Of a DNA stretch of 38,037 bases, positions 26,184 through 35,504 are shown one piece after another. Every line of letters starts with the position of its first letter. The stretch's first letter is position 1. The translations under genes and the position numbers were made by a program. This stretch comes from Dysgonomonas sp. HGC4. Lineage in GTDB: Bacteria; Bacteroidota; Bacteroidia; Bacteroidales; Dysgonomonadaceae. The stretch lies in NCBI RefSeq assembly GCF_001261715.1, contig NZ_CVRU01000004.1:1-38037 (forward strand). Direction: 5' to 3'. The notes under the pieces are model-generated. The model saw only the letters and a list, made by a program, of their open reading frames with translations. It did not search any database and had not been told where the DNA came from.

Positions 26184-26711
26184 ATGAATAACTATTTCAT
26201 CGTACCTGGACTTGGAAATTCAGGACCAGACCATTGGCAAACTTTCTTTGAAAAGTCGGGAGATAATTTTACACGAATAGAGCAACAAGGTTGGGATGCC
26301 CCGAATTGTCACGAGTGGATAAAAAATATTGATGACGTTGTAAGTAAATACGACCTATCAACAGTAATCCTTATCGGGCATAGCTTAGGCTGTATAACTA
26401 TTGCACATTGGGCGAAACAGTCTGGCAAGAAAATAAAAGGAGCTTTGCTTGTTGCACCAAGTGATATCGAATCTCCATTCTATACATTTACGTCAAGTGG
26501 ATTTACTCCTATATCTTTGGAGAAAATCAACTTTAACACCATTGTTGTTGCAAGCACCAACGACCCTTGGGTATCAATGAAAAGAGTAGAGCTTTTTACC
26601 AAAAGTTGGGGTAGCACACTTATTAATATAGGAGATGCGGGACACATCAATGCTGCATCGGGTTACGGAGAGTGGCAAGAAGGATTGGAGATTCTAAAAA
26701 AGCTTGGTTAA
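26184..26711 (+). CDS. RBBP9/YdeN-family serine hydrolase
   Basis: This small alpha/beta hydrolase has no known physiological substrate. The first strand YFIVPGLGNSGPDHWQ is the RBBP9/YdeN signature. The nucleophile Ser67 lies in IGHSLGC, the acid in ASTNDPWVS, and the His in GDAGHINAASGYG, so the triad is complete. The length of 175 residues is normal for the family. It follows folE by 86 bases with repeat copy F between, and converges on pdxB, whose stop is 32 bases away; no terminator is visible there. Confidence 0.92.
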   Translation: MNNYFIVPGLGNSGPDHWQTFFEKSGDNFTRIEQQGWDAPNCHEWIKNIDDVVSKYDLSTVILIGHSLGCITIAHWAKQSGKKIKGALLVAPSDIESPFYTFTSSGFTPISLEKINFNTIVVASTNDPWVSMKRVELFTKSWGSTLINIGDAGHINAASGYGEWQEGLEILKKLG

Positions 26712-26743
26712 GTAAATACCCTCAACTTAATTTTTCAGTACTT

Positions 26744-27856
26744 CTATTTTACTATAAAGCCTAATTTCTGCAATATCGCTTTATCTTCTGCATTATCTAC
26801 CTTTTCAACTGTATAACTTAAGTATTCTCGACGGAGAGGATAGTTACCTCGTAGTGAACTAAAATCAGGAGGATTACTTACTAACCGCCCATGATCTTCC
26901 ATCGGATTGTAGGTCATCAGAATAGCTTGCTCTAGCTTATTACCACTTAAAGTACTCCAATCTATAATTGGGTTTTCAACCTGAGGTATTACAATCTTCT
27001 TGATAGGCTCTTTTGATAAAGACCAAAATTCGGCAATAGCTTCTAAAGACATTCGGGTTGCATTGCCTTTTCCATCAGCAGAATAACCTGCTATATGAGG
27101 TGTTGCAATATCTACGAGCTTCATATACTCTAGATCGATGTTGGGTTCTTTTTCCCAACAATCAATAATAGTTCCTGAGATTTGTTTTTCGATTAAAGCC
27201 TTTTTTATAGCAGATGTATCAATAATACCGCCACGAGCAGCATTTACTATAATAGGATTCTTTGCTAAACTATCAAAGAAATTATCATTTGCTAAATGAT
27301 GGGTTGCATATTTTCCTTCACGGATGAGAGGTGTATGAAATGTAATTATATCTGCCTCTCTTTTGATAGTAGCAAGACTTACAAATTCATTTCCTCCCTC
27401 TGATTCCTCACGAGGAGGATCATTTTTTAATACGCGCATCCCCAGAGCCTCGCATACTAAAGCAACTTTCTTCCCAACATTGCCAACTCCTACTATTCCT
27501 ATTGTTTTACCTTTCAATAAGAAACCGTTTTGCTGAGCTATAACGATCAAAGCCGAAGCAATATATTGTTCAACAGAGCCTGAGTTACATCCCGGAGCAT
27601 TTGTCCACTTGATACCATGTGCATCACAATAGTCTGTATCAATATGATCATAACCTATGGTAGCTGTACAAATAAGCTTCACTTTAGAGCCTTCTAACAA
27701 CTCCTTGCCAAAATGTGTAACCGTACGTACAATCAGAGCATCTACGTCTTTAATAGCTTCTTTAGAGAAGTCTGCTCCTGCCAAATAAGTTACTTCACCA
27801 TATGCTTCTGCCACTCCTTTTAAGAAAGGTATATTTTTGTCTGCTACTATTTTCAT
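26744..27856 (-). CDS. pdxB: 4-Phosphoerythronate dehydrogenase
   Basis: This NAD-dependent enzyme oxidises 4-phosphoerythronate in the DXP-dependent pyridoxal-phosphate pathway. It is a D-2-hydroxyacid dehydrogenase: the nucleotide-binding GIVGVGNVGKKV lies in the middle, and the catalytic Arg (VNAARGGIID), Glu (CWEKEPNID) and His (ATPHIAGYSADGK) are present. Start TVTHFGKELLEGSKVKLI and TATIGYDHID-D follow the PdxB pattern, and a C-terminal PdxB-specific dimerisation domain (about 285–370) separates it from other family members. It is 370 residues long. It lies 83 bases after the ABC ATPase gene in the same direction, with repeat copy G in that gap ending ten bases before its ATG. Confidence 0.96.
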   Translation of the reverse strand: MKIVADKNIPFLKGVAEAYGEVTYLAGADFSKEAIKDVDALIVRTVTHFGKELLEGSKVKLICTATIGYDHIDTDYCDAHGIKWTNAPGCNSGSVEQYIASALIVIAQQNGFLLKGKTIGIVGVGNVGKKVALVCEALGMRVLKNDPPREESEGGNEFVSLATIKREADIITFHTPLIREGKYATHHLANDNFFDSLAKNPIIVNAARGGIIDTSAIKKALIEKQISGTIIDCWEKEPNIDLEYMKLVDIATPHIAGYSADGKGNATRMSLEAIAEFWSLSKEPIKKIVIPQVENPIIDWSTLSGNKLEQAILMTYNPMEDHGRLVSNPPDFSSLRGNYPLRREYLSYTVEKVDNAEDKAILQKLGFIVK

Positions 27857-27866
27857 TTTTCAAATT

Positions 27867-27942
27867 AAGGTCTTATACCTTTTTATTACTGTGGATAATA
27901 TAATAACCAAGATTCGTTATTATTCAAACTCTTCAATAATTA
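27867..27942 (+). repeat. Dispersed stem-loop repeat, copy G
   Basis: AAGGTCTTATACCTT (27867–27881) has one mismatched pair. It continues TTTATTACTGTGG … AACCAAG (second stem, with a bulge) and a 7-of-8-pair AT-rich third stem reaching 27942, which includes the stop codon of the ABC ATPase gene (27940–27942). It is antisense-oriented relative to pdxB. Confidence 0.75.
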
Positions 27943-28629
27943 TTTACAATATGTATTGAACAAGTCTTTGACCGAAACTACATCACTAGCTTTACCATCA
28001 AAAACTAAACTCCCTTTATTTAAGACCAAGTAACGGCAAGCAATGTTCGACACATCATCAAATCGGTGTGATGAATATAAAACAACTTTTGATTTACCTA
28101 GCTCAACGATGAGCTCCATCATATTGGCTTGTTGATTAGGATCTAATCCATTAGAAGGTTCATCTAAGATAAGAATATCAGGATTATGAATAAGAGCCTG
28201 AGCCAGCCCTACCCGCTGCTTGTTACCGTTGGATAAGGAATGTATCTTTTTTCTATATTCCGATTCAATACTCACAACTTGTATCATCTCATCCACTCGT
28301 TGCTTTACCTCAGTCTTTGGCAAATAAATATGCGCTGCGTACTCAAGGTATTCTTTTACATACATATCTTCATACAGAGGATTGTATTCGGGAAGATAAC
28401 CAATGCCTCGCTTTATTTTTCGGGGATTCTCTTGTATATCTTCACCATTGATAGAGACCTGCCCTTTAGTTGCAGAGATTACTCCTGCAATAATATTCAT
28501 GGTTGTGCTTTTCCCAGCACCATTGGGTCCTAAGAAAGCAGTTATTTCTCCTTTGTTTAAAGTAAAGCTTACATCACGAAGAACTTCATGACTGCCATAG
28601 CTTTTTGATATATTACAAACCTCTATCAC
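27940..28629 (-). CDS. ABC transporter ATP-binding protein (GldA-like)
   Basis: This is the ATPase subunit of an ABC transporter. Walker A is GPNGAGKST (34–42), Walker B is LILDEPSNGLDP (152–163), and the switch His is in YSSHRFDD (His188). The C-loop is LSNGNKQR rather than LSGGQ. The order GYLPEYNPLYEDMYVKEYLEYAAHIY resembles GldA and other single-domain exporter ATPases, but the protein is shorter (229) than GldA (about 300), and no permease genes (gldF/G) lie in the window. It starts nine bases after the TamB stop and is almost certainly co-transcribed with it. The partner permease is unknown. Confidence 0.88.
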   Translation of the reverse strand: MIEVCNISKSYGSHEVLRDVSFTLNKGEITAFLGPNGAGKSTTMNIIAGVISATKGQVSINGEDIQENPRKIKRGIGYLPEYNPLYEDMYVKEYLEYAAHIYLPKTEVKQRVDEMIQVVSIESEYRKKIHSLSNGNKQRVGLAQALIHNPDILILDEPSNGLDPNQQANMMELIVELGKSKVVLYSSHRFDDVSNIACRYLVLNKGSLVFDGKASDVVSVKDLFNTYCK

Positions 28630-28638
28630 AACTAGTAA

Positions 28639-31600
28639 TTATTTAGTGCTTTCTGTTGTTTCCTTTGCGGGGCGTTTTCTTCGTTTCTTAAATGCTTGGA
28701 AAAGCTCTTTTATCCTCTTTGCCTCTTTGGTATAAACAAGACCTATACCTTGTGTGGTAGCAGCTTGTCTGTAAAGTCTCTCATTAGTCTGATTAAACAC
28801 TTTTACCTTTATGTTCCGGGTAAGAGCATATGCAATATCAAAGTCACCTATAAATGAATTATCAGCTGTCGACTGGTCTGTTCTATAACCAAGGTTACTA
28901 TTAAATTCGAGCTTATCTTCCATAAACTTACGCGATAAACTTACCGTCATATCTACATCCGAGAATGACCCATCGTTTGAAGATATGTTAGCCCCGATAG
29001 CCCATTTATCTCCTAAAGCATTTCCAAGTAAGGCATTTAAACCACTCGAAAGAGCACTTGATGCTATACTGGTAACTAAACCATCAGCCATACTTCCGCT
29101 AACAGAAGACCCATTCTGACTATGGAATGAACCTGTAGCTACTAGAAATGCAAATTGAATAACTTTCTGCTCATTAGTAGCAATTAAACTCCTTACTCGC
29201 TGCTTTTGCTCATCACTAGCATTAGGTAAAGTTATATCGTATGAGAGATCCATCTTATCCATATTTCCCTTAATCATCAACTCGGCATCAACATCTACCC
29301 TTGGCGAATTACTCTGATCGGTATCAAAGCTTGGATCTAATGTTGTAAGATCTGCTCTTACTCTTCTATAAGCAGTTATATCGAAGTTTGTTTTCAAAGG
29401 GTCACCGTTAAACACAAGTTTACTTCCCTCTCTGATTTTGAACTCTAGTGTCTTTATATTCTGTAATCTAAGCCGTACAAAACCATCAGATACCATATAA
29501 TCTCCAAAAGCATTCATGGCTTCGGACTGCATATCATATGAAAAATTAATCAGTCCCGATCCTTTCACTTGCATAGCATCTCCCGTTACTGGATTGATTA
29601 TAACACCCATTTGAAAATCGGGAGTTACCGTCAAATTAACAGACAAACGGAGAGGTAACGGTTTTGGAATCTCGGCTACAATTTGCTGTACAGCGGATTG
29701 CTCCGGCACATTAATATAAACTATACTTTCGAAAACTGATGCTTGCGATGTTTGAGGAATCTGTACATTCAGACTTGAGTTTCGCCCATTTGTGATCTTC
29801 ATTTTCATATCTATCAGATCATCCGATCCTTTGACATTAACCGTTCCACTCGCAAATACTTTTCCATAGAACAAACTATCTGTTCTATTGGCAGTATTTA
29901 AGACTAACAGGTTATTGAGTTTCATGTCTAAGGTATATCGCATATCCTCAAAATTCTTATGCGTCATCAAAGCATTTACAGTTGCTTTGTTTTTATAGCT
30001 ATCTTCAACAATCAGATTATCAAAACCTATCTTGTTTGGTTCTATCTCTATAGTATCCGAAATATGATATGTTACATTAGTATAATCAATCCCCAGATAG
30101 GCATCATTCACCCCTAACCAGCCATGTACAAGAGGAGCAGTAAGACGCCCCGTAACATTCAATCCCGTACTAATGCTACCCGAAGCTCGATTCAACATAT
30201 CAGGAACAAAAGGTTGTATCCAAGCAATATCCAATCGATCTAAGTTTAGTTTCAGATCTAACGAGTCTTGAGTGGGATATACCCAACCCGAGAACTCGCT
30301 TTGTGAACCAACTTTCTCTAATTTAGCTTGAAGACCAATTGCACCCACCTCCTCACTCCAATGACTCTTTACAGACAAATCGCCAAGGGTATCATTAAAT
30401 ATGATAATATTTGACAAAGTGAGGTTATTTGTATAAAGCTCTGGAGTACTTAGCGCATTCATTATTTTTATATTGCCATCGGCTATTGCACTTACATTAC
30501 CTATATCAAATGCCTGAAATATATCACCCAGATGTGCATTAAAGAACGACACGTTCAGCGTATCTGTTTCTTGATCTGAGACAACGCCATCCACACCAAA
30601 GAATCGGCTCAACATCCTGTTGTTCCCAACAGTAAAACCAAAATTAGAAATTGTGGTTCTTGTTCCTTCATTCGTTATTTCGGCTGGCATAAGAGTCATT
30701 TTGAGCTTACCCACATTCAGATCAGTAGGAGACAAACGCACGTAAGAGATCATTTCTCCACTTTCGGATGTCCTTAGGTTTGCCAAAGCTTTTATACTTC
30801 CATCTATATTAATACTTCCACTATCAGTTTTAGCTGTTAAAAATGCATTTATCGAATCCGATTCTATATCAGTATTTAATACAAACTTGACTTTTTCCGA
30901 ACCATTATACAGAACCGTATTACCGTGTAAATTCATCAAGGTGTCGGTATTTGCAATATCTATCCGCGTATTCAGAATACTCAATGCCCCAAATTCAACG
31001 AGAGGCATATCTGCCGTAGCTTTAAATTTGTTTTCTTTGGTATTTATCAAGCCACTTATAATCATTGGCTTTATTATATTCGCAGGGAGATCGAAAGTCT
31101 CTGTCAGATTTTCAGTATTATCTAAAGCCAAACTAAAGTTGAAATCGTTCTGCATACTTCTTTGCCGCTTATATTTTGGCTGAGGAAATATTCCCGGTAA
31201 GTATTGATTCATTATAATTGCAATTTCATCCGACAATGTCATAAAATTGTACTCACCTTCAATGCTTGCATTCAATAAAGATGTGCTCAGTTTTATATAT
31301 TTCTTCGACTCATCTGTCATTCCGGCTTTAAGCTCTATTCTACCCGGTATAAAAGATAAGCTATCACGCGAGAACACAAAATCCTCAACAACTACATCTC
31401 CTTGAATCTTAGCAGGATCCAGTCCTATAATATTGCCTTTCAGATGAAACGACAGCAAAGGGTTTTTCCATTGTAGGCTATCTATAAATCGATCGACTTG
31501 AAGTTTTTCAACGCTCATGTCAACATCAATTGTAGGAATCTTGGCCTGTGTCATATCAGCTTTAGCCTCAAACTTACCAGCAGGAAGATCTGCCTTAATC

Positions 31601-33108
31601 CAAGCTCCCATTTTCGCCGAATTATAATAGGCTGTAAATGGAATGTCGTTATAATTTTGCTTATGATATTGAAGACCATTAACCTGTCCTTTTACATCGG
31701 CACTCAAAGGTTGTCTGGTACTTTGTGATGCATTCAGATTAAGATTCATAGATAAGCGTCCAAATTCGGGATCTGCTAACAATGAGCCCAAATTGAAATT
31801 CTGCGTTTGTAGTCTTGCTCTGACATTGTAATTCTGGAAAGTGGTATCTACTGATCCAGTGGCTAGCATCTGTATAGCCCCTTGTTTAGCCCACGCTTCT
31901 GCTTTTATATTAAGATTGCTTAGTTTTCCTTGGAGATTTCCGTTAAGCCTTATATTTCCAAGAGTTTTCAGCATGTCAGGTGCTACGAAAGTAGAATCGC
32001 CGAGTTTAGCAAAATCAACTATCGCATCAGGAGTAATCAAAAAGCTGGTTATATCGAGACTTAAATCAGCCAAATCGTATCGTTCGTAATTTGATATAGA
32101 ACCGTTTGCTTTTATATTCGTTTCGTCCCCATAATTCAAAAGCAGATTCTCAATATTTACCAATGGTAGTTTTCCTTTTATAGAAGTCTCCAATAGAATA
32201 TCATGTTGAAGATATTTAAGACTAGTCATAAAAGGGACTAAATCCAAAGGAGATAGCTTGGATTGCTCTGTTACAAGAGCGACATCATTAGTCGACAAAT
32301 TATAATGTGCGGAAGGAATTTTAAGCACCGAATTAGGAAGACTCAATGAAGCATCTGCCAAATAATAAGTTGTTTTATCGGAAGTAAGATGTGCCTTTAA
32401 TTCTTTAATCTCCAAACCGGTTTGCTCTTTTAGAGCCAACGATACCAATGTGATATTAAGATTCTCTGGATCTATGGAGGGTAGTTTCAAATTAGCATTC
32501 AGATCCGAGATGCTTATATGTGACGAATTGAATACACCAGGTGTGATTGTATCCGAAAGAATATCATACTTAAGTTTCGCATTCTTAAGGGTAACATCCA
32601 CAATATCTATTATTAAACTTCTCTTTGTTGTATCAACAGGGGTAGTATCACTACTCGAAAATGCATCTATTATAAATTGAAAGTTGAAATCAGACTGAGA
32701 AGTTTGCTGAGACAAGTTAGCCGTAACATCTTCCAACTCGATTTCGTTAATTAATAATTTGTTCCTTAATAAAGACCAAGGGCTTATATGCACATCCAAG
32801 TTTCCGGCATAAATAAGGGTATCCTTTGCCTGATCTTCTACATATACACCTTTAAGGTTTACATGATTGAAAAGTCTTAAACTAACCCCATCTATTCGAA
32901 CCTCCGTTTTTAAAATTGTTCGTAGCTCTCCCAGAGCAAAGTCAACCAATTTACGCTGAACGGCAGGTATAGATAAGACACCGTATAAGATTATAATTAA
33001 CGCAATAAAACTTAGTATTATATAAGTCAAAACCTTAAACGCTTTCTTTATATAATTCTTTTTCCGAAGAGGTTTATTTGTTTCTGTCTCTTTGTGTTCC
33101 TTATCCAT
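28639..33108 (-). CDS. tamB: TamB-family (DUF490) envelope translocation protein
   Basis: This very large periplasm-spanning protein belongs to the AsmA/TamB group that moves phospholipid or assembles outer-membrane proteins. A single N-terminal TM helix (about 27–49, TYIILSFIALIIILYGVLS) anchors it in the inner membrane. About 1200 residues of repeating beta-strand groove follow, and the C-terminal TamB domain (about 1090–1460) ends with GIGLVYTKEAKRIKELF and a Lys/Arg-rich tail. The 1489-residue length is normal for Bacteroidetes. No TamA/TamL gene is next to it. It is followed by the ABC ATPase (9 bases) and preceded by two tandem copies of the repeat (33114–33248). Confidence 0.92.
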   Translation of the reverse strand: MDKEHKETETNKPLRKKNYIKKAFKVLTYIILSFIALIIILYGVLSIPAVQRKLVDFALGELRTILKTEVRIDGVSLRLFNHVNLKGVYVEDQAKDTLIYAGNLDVHISPWSLLRNKLLINEIELEDVTANLSQQTSQSDFNFQFIIDAFSSSDTTPVDTTKRSLIIDIVDVTLKNAKLKYDILSDTITPGVFNSSHISISDLNANLKLPSIDPENLNITLVSLALKEQTGLEIKELKAHLTSDKTTYYLADASLSLPNSVLKIPSAHYNLSTNDVALVTEQSKLSPLDLVPFMTSLKYLQHDILLETSIKGKLPLVNIENLLLNYGDETNIKANGSISNYERYDLADLSLDITSFLITPDAIVDFAKLGDSTFVAPDMLKTLGNIRLNGNLQGKLSNLNIKAEAWAKQGAIQMLATGSVDTTFQNYNVRARLQTQNFNLGSLLADPEFGRLSMNLNLNASQSTRQPLSADVKGQVNGLQYHKQNYNDIPFTAYYNSAKMGAWIKADLPAGKFEAKADMTQAKIPTIDVDMSVEKLQVDRFIDSLQWKNPLLSFHLKGNIIGLDPAKIQGDVVVEDFVFSRDSLSFIPGRIELKAGMTDESKKYIKLSTSLLNASIEGEYNFMTLSDEIAIIMNQYLPGIFPQPKYKRQRSMQNDFNFSLALDNTENLTETFDLPANIIKPMIISGLINTKENKFKATADMPLVEFGALSILNTRIDIANTDTLMNLHGNTVLYNGSEKVKFVLNTDIESDSINAFLTAKTDSGSINIDGSIKALANLRTSESGEMISYVRLSPTDLNVGKLKMTLMPAEITNEGTRTTISNFGFTVGNNRMLSRFFGVDGVVSDQETDTLNVSFFNAHLGDIFQAFDIGNVSAIADGNIKIMNALSTPELYTNNLTLSNIIIFNDTLGDLSVKSHWSEEVGAIGLQAKLEKVGSQSEFSGWVYPTQDSLDLKLNLDRLDIAWIQPFVPDMLNRASGSISTGLNVTGRLTAPLVHGWLGVNDAYLGIDYTNVTYHISDTIEIEPNKIGFDNLIVEDSYKNKATVNALMTHKNFEDMRYTLDMKLNNLLVLNTANRTDSLFYGKVFASGTVNVKGSDDLIDMKMKITNGRNSSLNVQIPQTSQASVFESIVYINVPEQSAVQQIVAEIPKPLPLRLSVNLTVTPDFQMGVIINPVTGDAMQVKGSGLINFSYDMQSEAMNAFGDYMVSDGFVRLRLQNIKTLEFKIREGSKLVFNGDPLKTNFDITAYRRVRADLTTLDPSFDTDQSNSPRVDVDAELMIKGNMDKMDLSYDITLPNASDEQKQRVRSLIATNEQKVIQFAFLVATGSFHSQNGSSVSGSMADGLVTSIASSALSSGLNALLGNALGDKWAIGANISSNDGSFSDVDMTVSLSRKFMEDKLEFNSNLGYRTDQSTADNSFIGDFDIAYALTRNIKVKVFNQTNERLYRQAATTQGIGLVYTKEAKRIKELFQAFKKRRKRPAKETTESTK

Positions 33109-33113
33109 ATTTT

Positions 33114-33165
33114 AAGGTCTTAAACCTATTTTTTCCTTTGTCGAATACTATCCCCAAAGTTTGTT
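33114..33165 (+). repeat. Dispersed stem-loop repeat, copy H1
   Basis: AAGGTCTTAAACCT (33114–33127) starts five bases before the tamB ATG. The second stem CTTTG … CAAAG (33136–33159) is perfect over 5 bp. The mismatched inner pair of the palindrome is C-A on the plus strand but becomes T-G on the minus strand, which is the strand transcribed into tamB. A second copy follows directly. Confidence 0.75.
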
Positions 33166-33248
33166 AAGGTCTCAGACCCATTCAATTACTTTGGTTAGTA
33201 TAAGTACAATTGATAGTTGTGACTAATAACGCTGTAAATACTTACAGC
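33166..33248 (+). repeat. Dispersed stem-loop repeat, copy H2
   Basis: AAGGTCTCAGACC (33166–33178) is followed by CATTCAATTACTTTGG, like the tail of copies E and I. The second stem is weak here. The final hairpin GCTGTAA-atac-TTACAGC (33231–33248) is a perfect 7 bp in the position of the third stem. With H1 it forms a tandem pair. Confidence 0.7.
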
Positions 33249-33270
33249 CGAATAATACCGTAAAACAATT

Positions 33271-33630
33271 TTATTTCAATTGAGCAGCCCACTCATCTTC
33301 CTTAAACCCGATAAGCACAAAATCATCACCAATAACAAGAGGGCGTTTTACAACCATCCCGTTAGTTGCTAATATTTTGATTAGTTCTTCTTTAGATTCC
33401 GTTTTGACTTTTTCTTTCAGATTTTGTTCTTTATAAACATTTCCCGAAGTGTTGAAAAACTTAGCAACAGGTAGTTTACTCCGATCTATCCAACTGGTCA
33501 ATTCTTCTACAGTGGGATTATTTTCTACTATATGTCTGCTTTCTATATCTATATTATTTTCTTTGAGCCATTTTGAGGCTTTCTGGCAGGTACTACATTT
33601 GGGATATTGTAGGAATAAGATTTTTTTCAT
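33271..33630 (-). CDS. ArsC/Spx-family thioredoxin-fold protein
   Basis: This small thioredoxin-fold protein could be an arsenate-reductase-like or Spx-like redox regulator. The CXXC motif C12-S-T-C15 lies in YPKCSTCQKA, and the second half has MVVKRPLVIGDD, the segment that closes the active site in the family. At 119 residues it is the usual length. CXXC is the Spx/MgsR style, whereas true ArsC relies on a single Cys plus other residues, so arsenate reduction should not be assumed. No ars operon genes lie nearby. It is upstream of tamB with 162 bases and the tandem repeat pair between. Confidence 0.88.
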   Translation of the reverse strand: MKKILFLQYPKCSTCQKASKWLKENNIDIESRHIVENNPTVEELTSWIDRSKLPVAKFFNTSGNVYKEQNLKEKVKTESKEELIKILATNGMVVKRPLVIGDDFVLIGFKEDEWAAQLK

Positions 33631-33730
33631 CTCTTTAGATCTTTAAATTTATTGTCAAATCCAATATTCTCTTTATGGCTTTCAATTGTCCGACAAGCAG
33701 AGCTAAAGCCTTAAAGATAACACAATCACA

Positions 33731-33738
33731 CAAAGTTA
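33731..33738 (-). promoter_or_regulatory. Putative -7 box of the ArsC-like gene
   Basis: TAACTTTG on the minus strand matches TAnnTTTG, about 100 bases before the ATG at 33630. No -33 element is clear. Confidence 0.45.
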
Positions 33739-33912
33739 AATTTTCTTTCTTATTTTCCTTTAAATAGAGGCTAATAAGTATAAGGAAAATTGATCTTTGA
33801 GGTATAAAATGTATCAAAAAGACAGATGAACTTAAATCACTATATCTGGTGATTGTTCCATTCTCTTTATTTGACTACTTTTACTAACGCTTTTAACAAT
33901 CATATTGTTTTG

Positions 33913-33990
33913 AAGGTCTAAGACCTTTTTATTGCTTTAGCTAGTATTATAGCCTAGAATCTTTACAATGACAAATGTCTAGTAAAGATT
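33913..33990 (+). repeat. Dispersed stem-loop repeat, copy I
   Basis: AAGGTCT-A-AGACCTT (33913–33927) is perfect. It continues TTTATTGCTTTAGCTA. The second stem pairs TTTAGCTA with TAGCCTAGAA through small bulges. The third stem pairs AATCTTTAC (33958–33966) with GTAAAGATT (33982–33990), a perfect 9 bp. It ends 32 bases before the PPO ATG. Confidence 0.85.
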
Positions 33991-34022
33991 TAACTTTACA
34001 TAAAGATCAAAGAAACTGTCGA

Positions 34023-35378
34023 ATGAAATACGATGCAATTATAATTGGTGCGGGACTTACCGGACTTAGTACTGCTTTTTATCTGAAAAAAAAAGGACTC
34101 AATATTCTTATCCTCGAAAAAGAAAAGCGTGTGGGAGGAGCTATCCGTTCGCATAACGAAAACGGATTTGTATTTGAAGAAGGACCTAACACAGGAGTAA
34201 TAGGCAACCCTGAAATTGCTGAACTTTTTGAGCTATTGGGCATACAACCCGAGACAGCCAATAGTGATGCCGAGAAACGTTTGATCTTAAAAAATAATAC
34301 TTGGCATCCGTTACCCTCTGGTGCAATTAGCTTTCTGAAAACCCCTTTATTTTCATTCTCAGACAAAATAAAAATAGCTTTTGAGCCCTTCCGAAAGAAA
34401 GGCACTGATCCTGAAGAATCGGTTGCATCACTTGCTTCCAGACGAATTGGTCGGTCTTTTGTAGATTATGCAGTTAACCCCTTCATATCAGGAATATATG
34501 CAGGAGACCCTACTAAGTTGGTTACAAAATATGCTTTACCTAAACTCTATAATTTGGAGCAAAAATATGGAAGTTTCATTGGTGGATCCTATAAAAAGAG
34601 TAAAGAAGTAAAGACCGATAGGGATAAAAAAGCCTCTCGAAAAGTATTCTCCGGACAAGGTGGTTTTAGCTCACTTGTAGAAAAGCTGGTTGAGAAAATT
34701 GGAGAGGAAAACATTATTTGCTCTGCTGAAAAAATACAAATAATACCAAATGGAAATCAATACGAAGTTAGTTTCGTCAAAGAGGGAAATCCAATATCTT
34801 TAACTACAAACAAAGCCATATCAACAGTCGGAGCTCATGCCCTACCCCAGATATTACCTTTTGTAGACAAAGCCGATATGCAAAACATTTCAACTCTTAC
34901 TTATGCCAGAGTTATACAAGTGGCAGTAGGTGTAGATAAAGAAGCCATCGACAATAAATACATTTCATTTGGAGGATTGATCCCTGAAAAAGAAAAACAA
35001 AGAATATTGGGAGTCTTATTCCCCTCTTTTTGTTTTGAGAATCGTGCCCCTGAAGGATACGCCACATTGGCAATCTATATGGGAGGCATCAGAAACCCCG
35101 AAATATTCGATTTAGATGATTCAAATATAGAACAAATCGTAAAAGAGGATTTAGATAGTTTATTTAAAATTCCTACTTCTGCTATTCAATTCATAAAGAT
35201 ATTCCGTCATCCTCATGCTATCCCTCAGTATGAAAAATCGAGTGGCAAAAGATTCGAAACCGTTGAAAAAATAGAGGCGCAGTATCCCGGTTTAGTCATA
35301 GCAGGTAATCTACGGAATGGTATTGGTATAGCCGACAGGGTAAAACAAGCTTATGATATTACCGAAAATATACTCTAA
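34023..35378 (+). CDS. hemG: Protoporphyrinogen oxidase (HemY-type)
   Basis: This FAD enzyme oxidises protoporphyrinogen IX to protoporphyrin IX in haem synthesis. The frame is open to 33975, but I start it at the ATG at 34023, where MKYDAIIIGAGLTGLSTAFYL forms the FAD-binding Rossmann start (GAGLTG at 9–14), followed by ILEKEKRVGGAIRS. The PPO/amine-oxidase pattern continues with FEEGPNTGV, FVDYAVNPFISGIYAGDP, and the C-terminal VIAGNLRNGIGIADRVKQ, the conserved FAD closing motif. At 451 residues the length is typical. The gene is an isolated unit; no other hem gene is in the window. Both hemG and hemY are used as names for this enzyme type. Confidence 0.93.
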   Translation: MKYDAIIIGAGLTGLSTAFYLKKKGLNILILEKEKRVGGAIRSHNENGFVFEEGPNTGVIGNPEIAELFELLGIQPETANSDAEKRLILKNNTWHPLPSGAISFLKTPLFSFSDKIKIAFEPFRKKGTDPEESVASLASRRIGRSFVDYAVNPFISGIYAGDPTKLVTKYALPKLYNLEQKYGSFIGGSYKKSKEVKTDRDKKASRKVFSGQGGFSSLVEKLVEKIGEENIICSAEKIQIIPNGNQYEVSFVKEGNPISLTTNKAISTVGAHALPQILPFVDKADMQNISTLTYARVIQVAVGVDKEAIDNKYISFGGLIPEKEKQRILGVLFPSFCFENRAPEGYATLAIYMGGIRNPEIFDLDDSNIEQIVKEDLDSLFKIPTSAIQFIKIFRHPHAIPQYEKSSGKRFETVEKIEAQYPGLVIAGNLRNGIGIADRVKQAYDITENIL

Positions 35379-35479
35379 TCACTTCCAACTATTTTTGAAT
35401 ATGCAACTTACCTCAACAATAAATTAGGCATATACGCTTAAAAAAAGTTTCACTGAAACATATTTTCATTTTTTCGATA

Positions 35480-35487
35480 TATCTTTG
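35480..35487 (+). promoter_or_regulatory. -7 box of the upp promoter
   Basis: TATCTTTG matches TAnnTTTG, 17 bases before the upp ATG, so the predicted leader is only about 11 bases. Confidence 0.65.
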
Positions 35488-35504
35488 TCGCCAAAATAAG
35501 AAAA

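Larger units (their letters stand above)
33631..34022. other. Divergent intergenic region arsC-like / PPO
   Basis: About 392 bases, holding a putative minus-strand -7 box (33731–33738) for the ArsC-like gene and repeat copy I (33913–33990) ahead of the PPO gene. Short ORFs here have no support as genes. Confidence 0.55.

Noticed and set aside
31498-31728. Plus-strand ORFs within tamB (30887, 31498, 31841, 32450)
   Set aside because: They are antisense shadows of the 1489-codon tamB gene with no domains.
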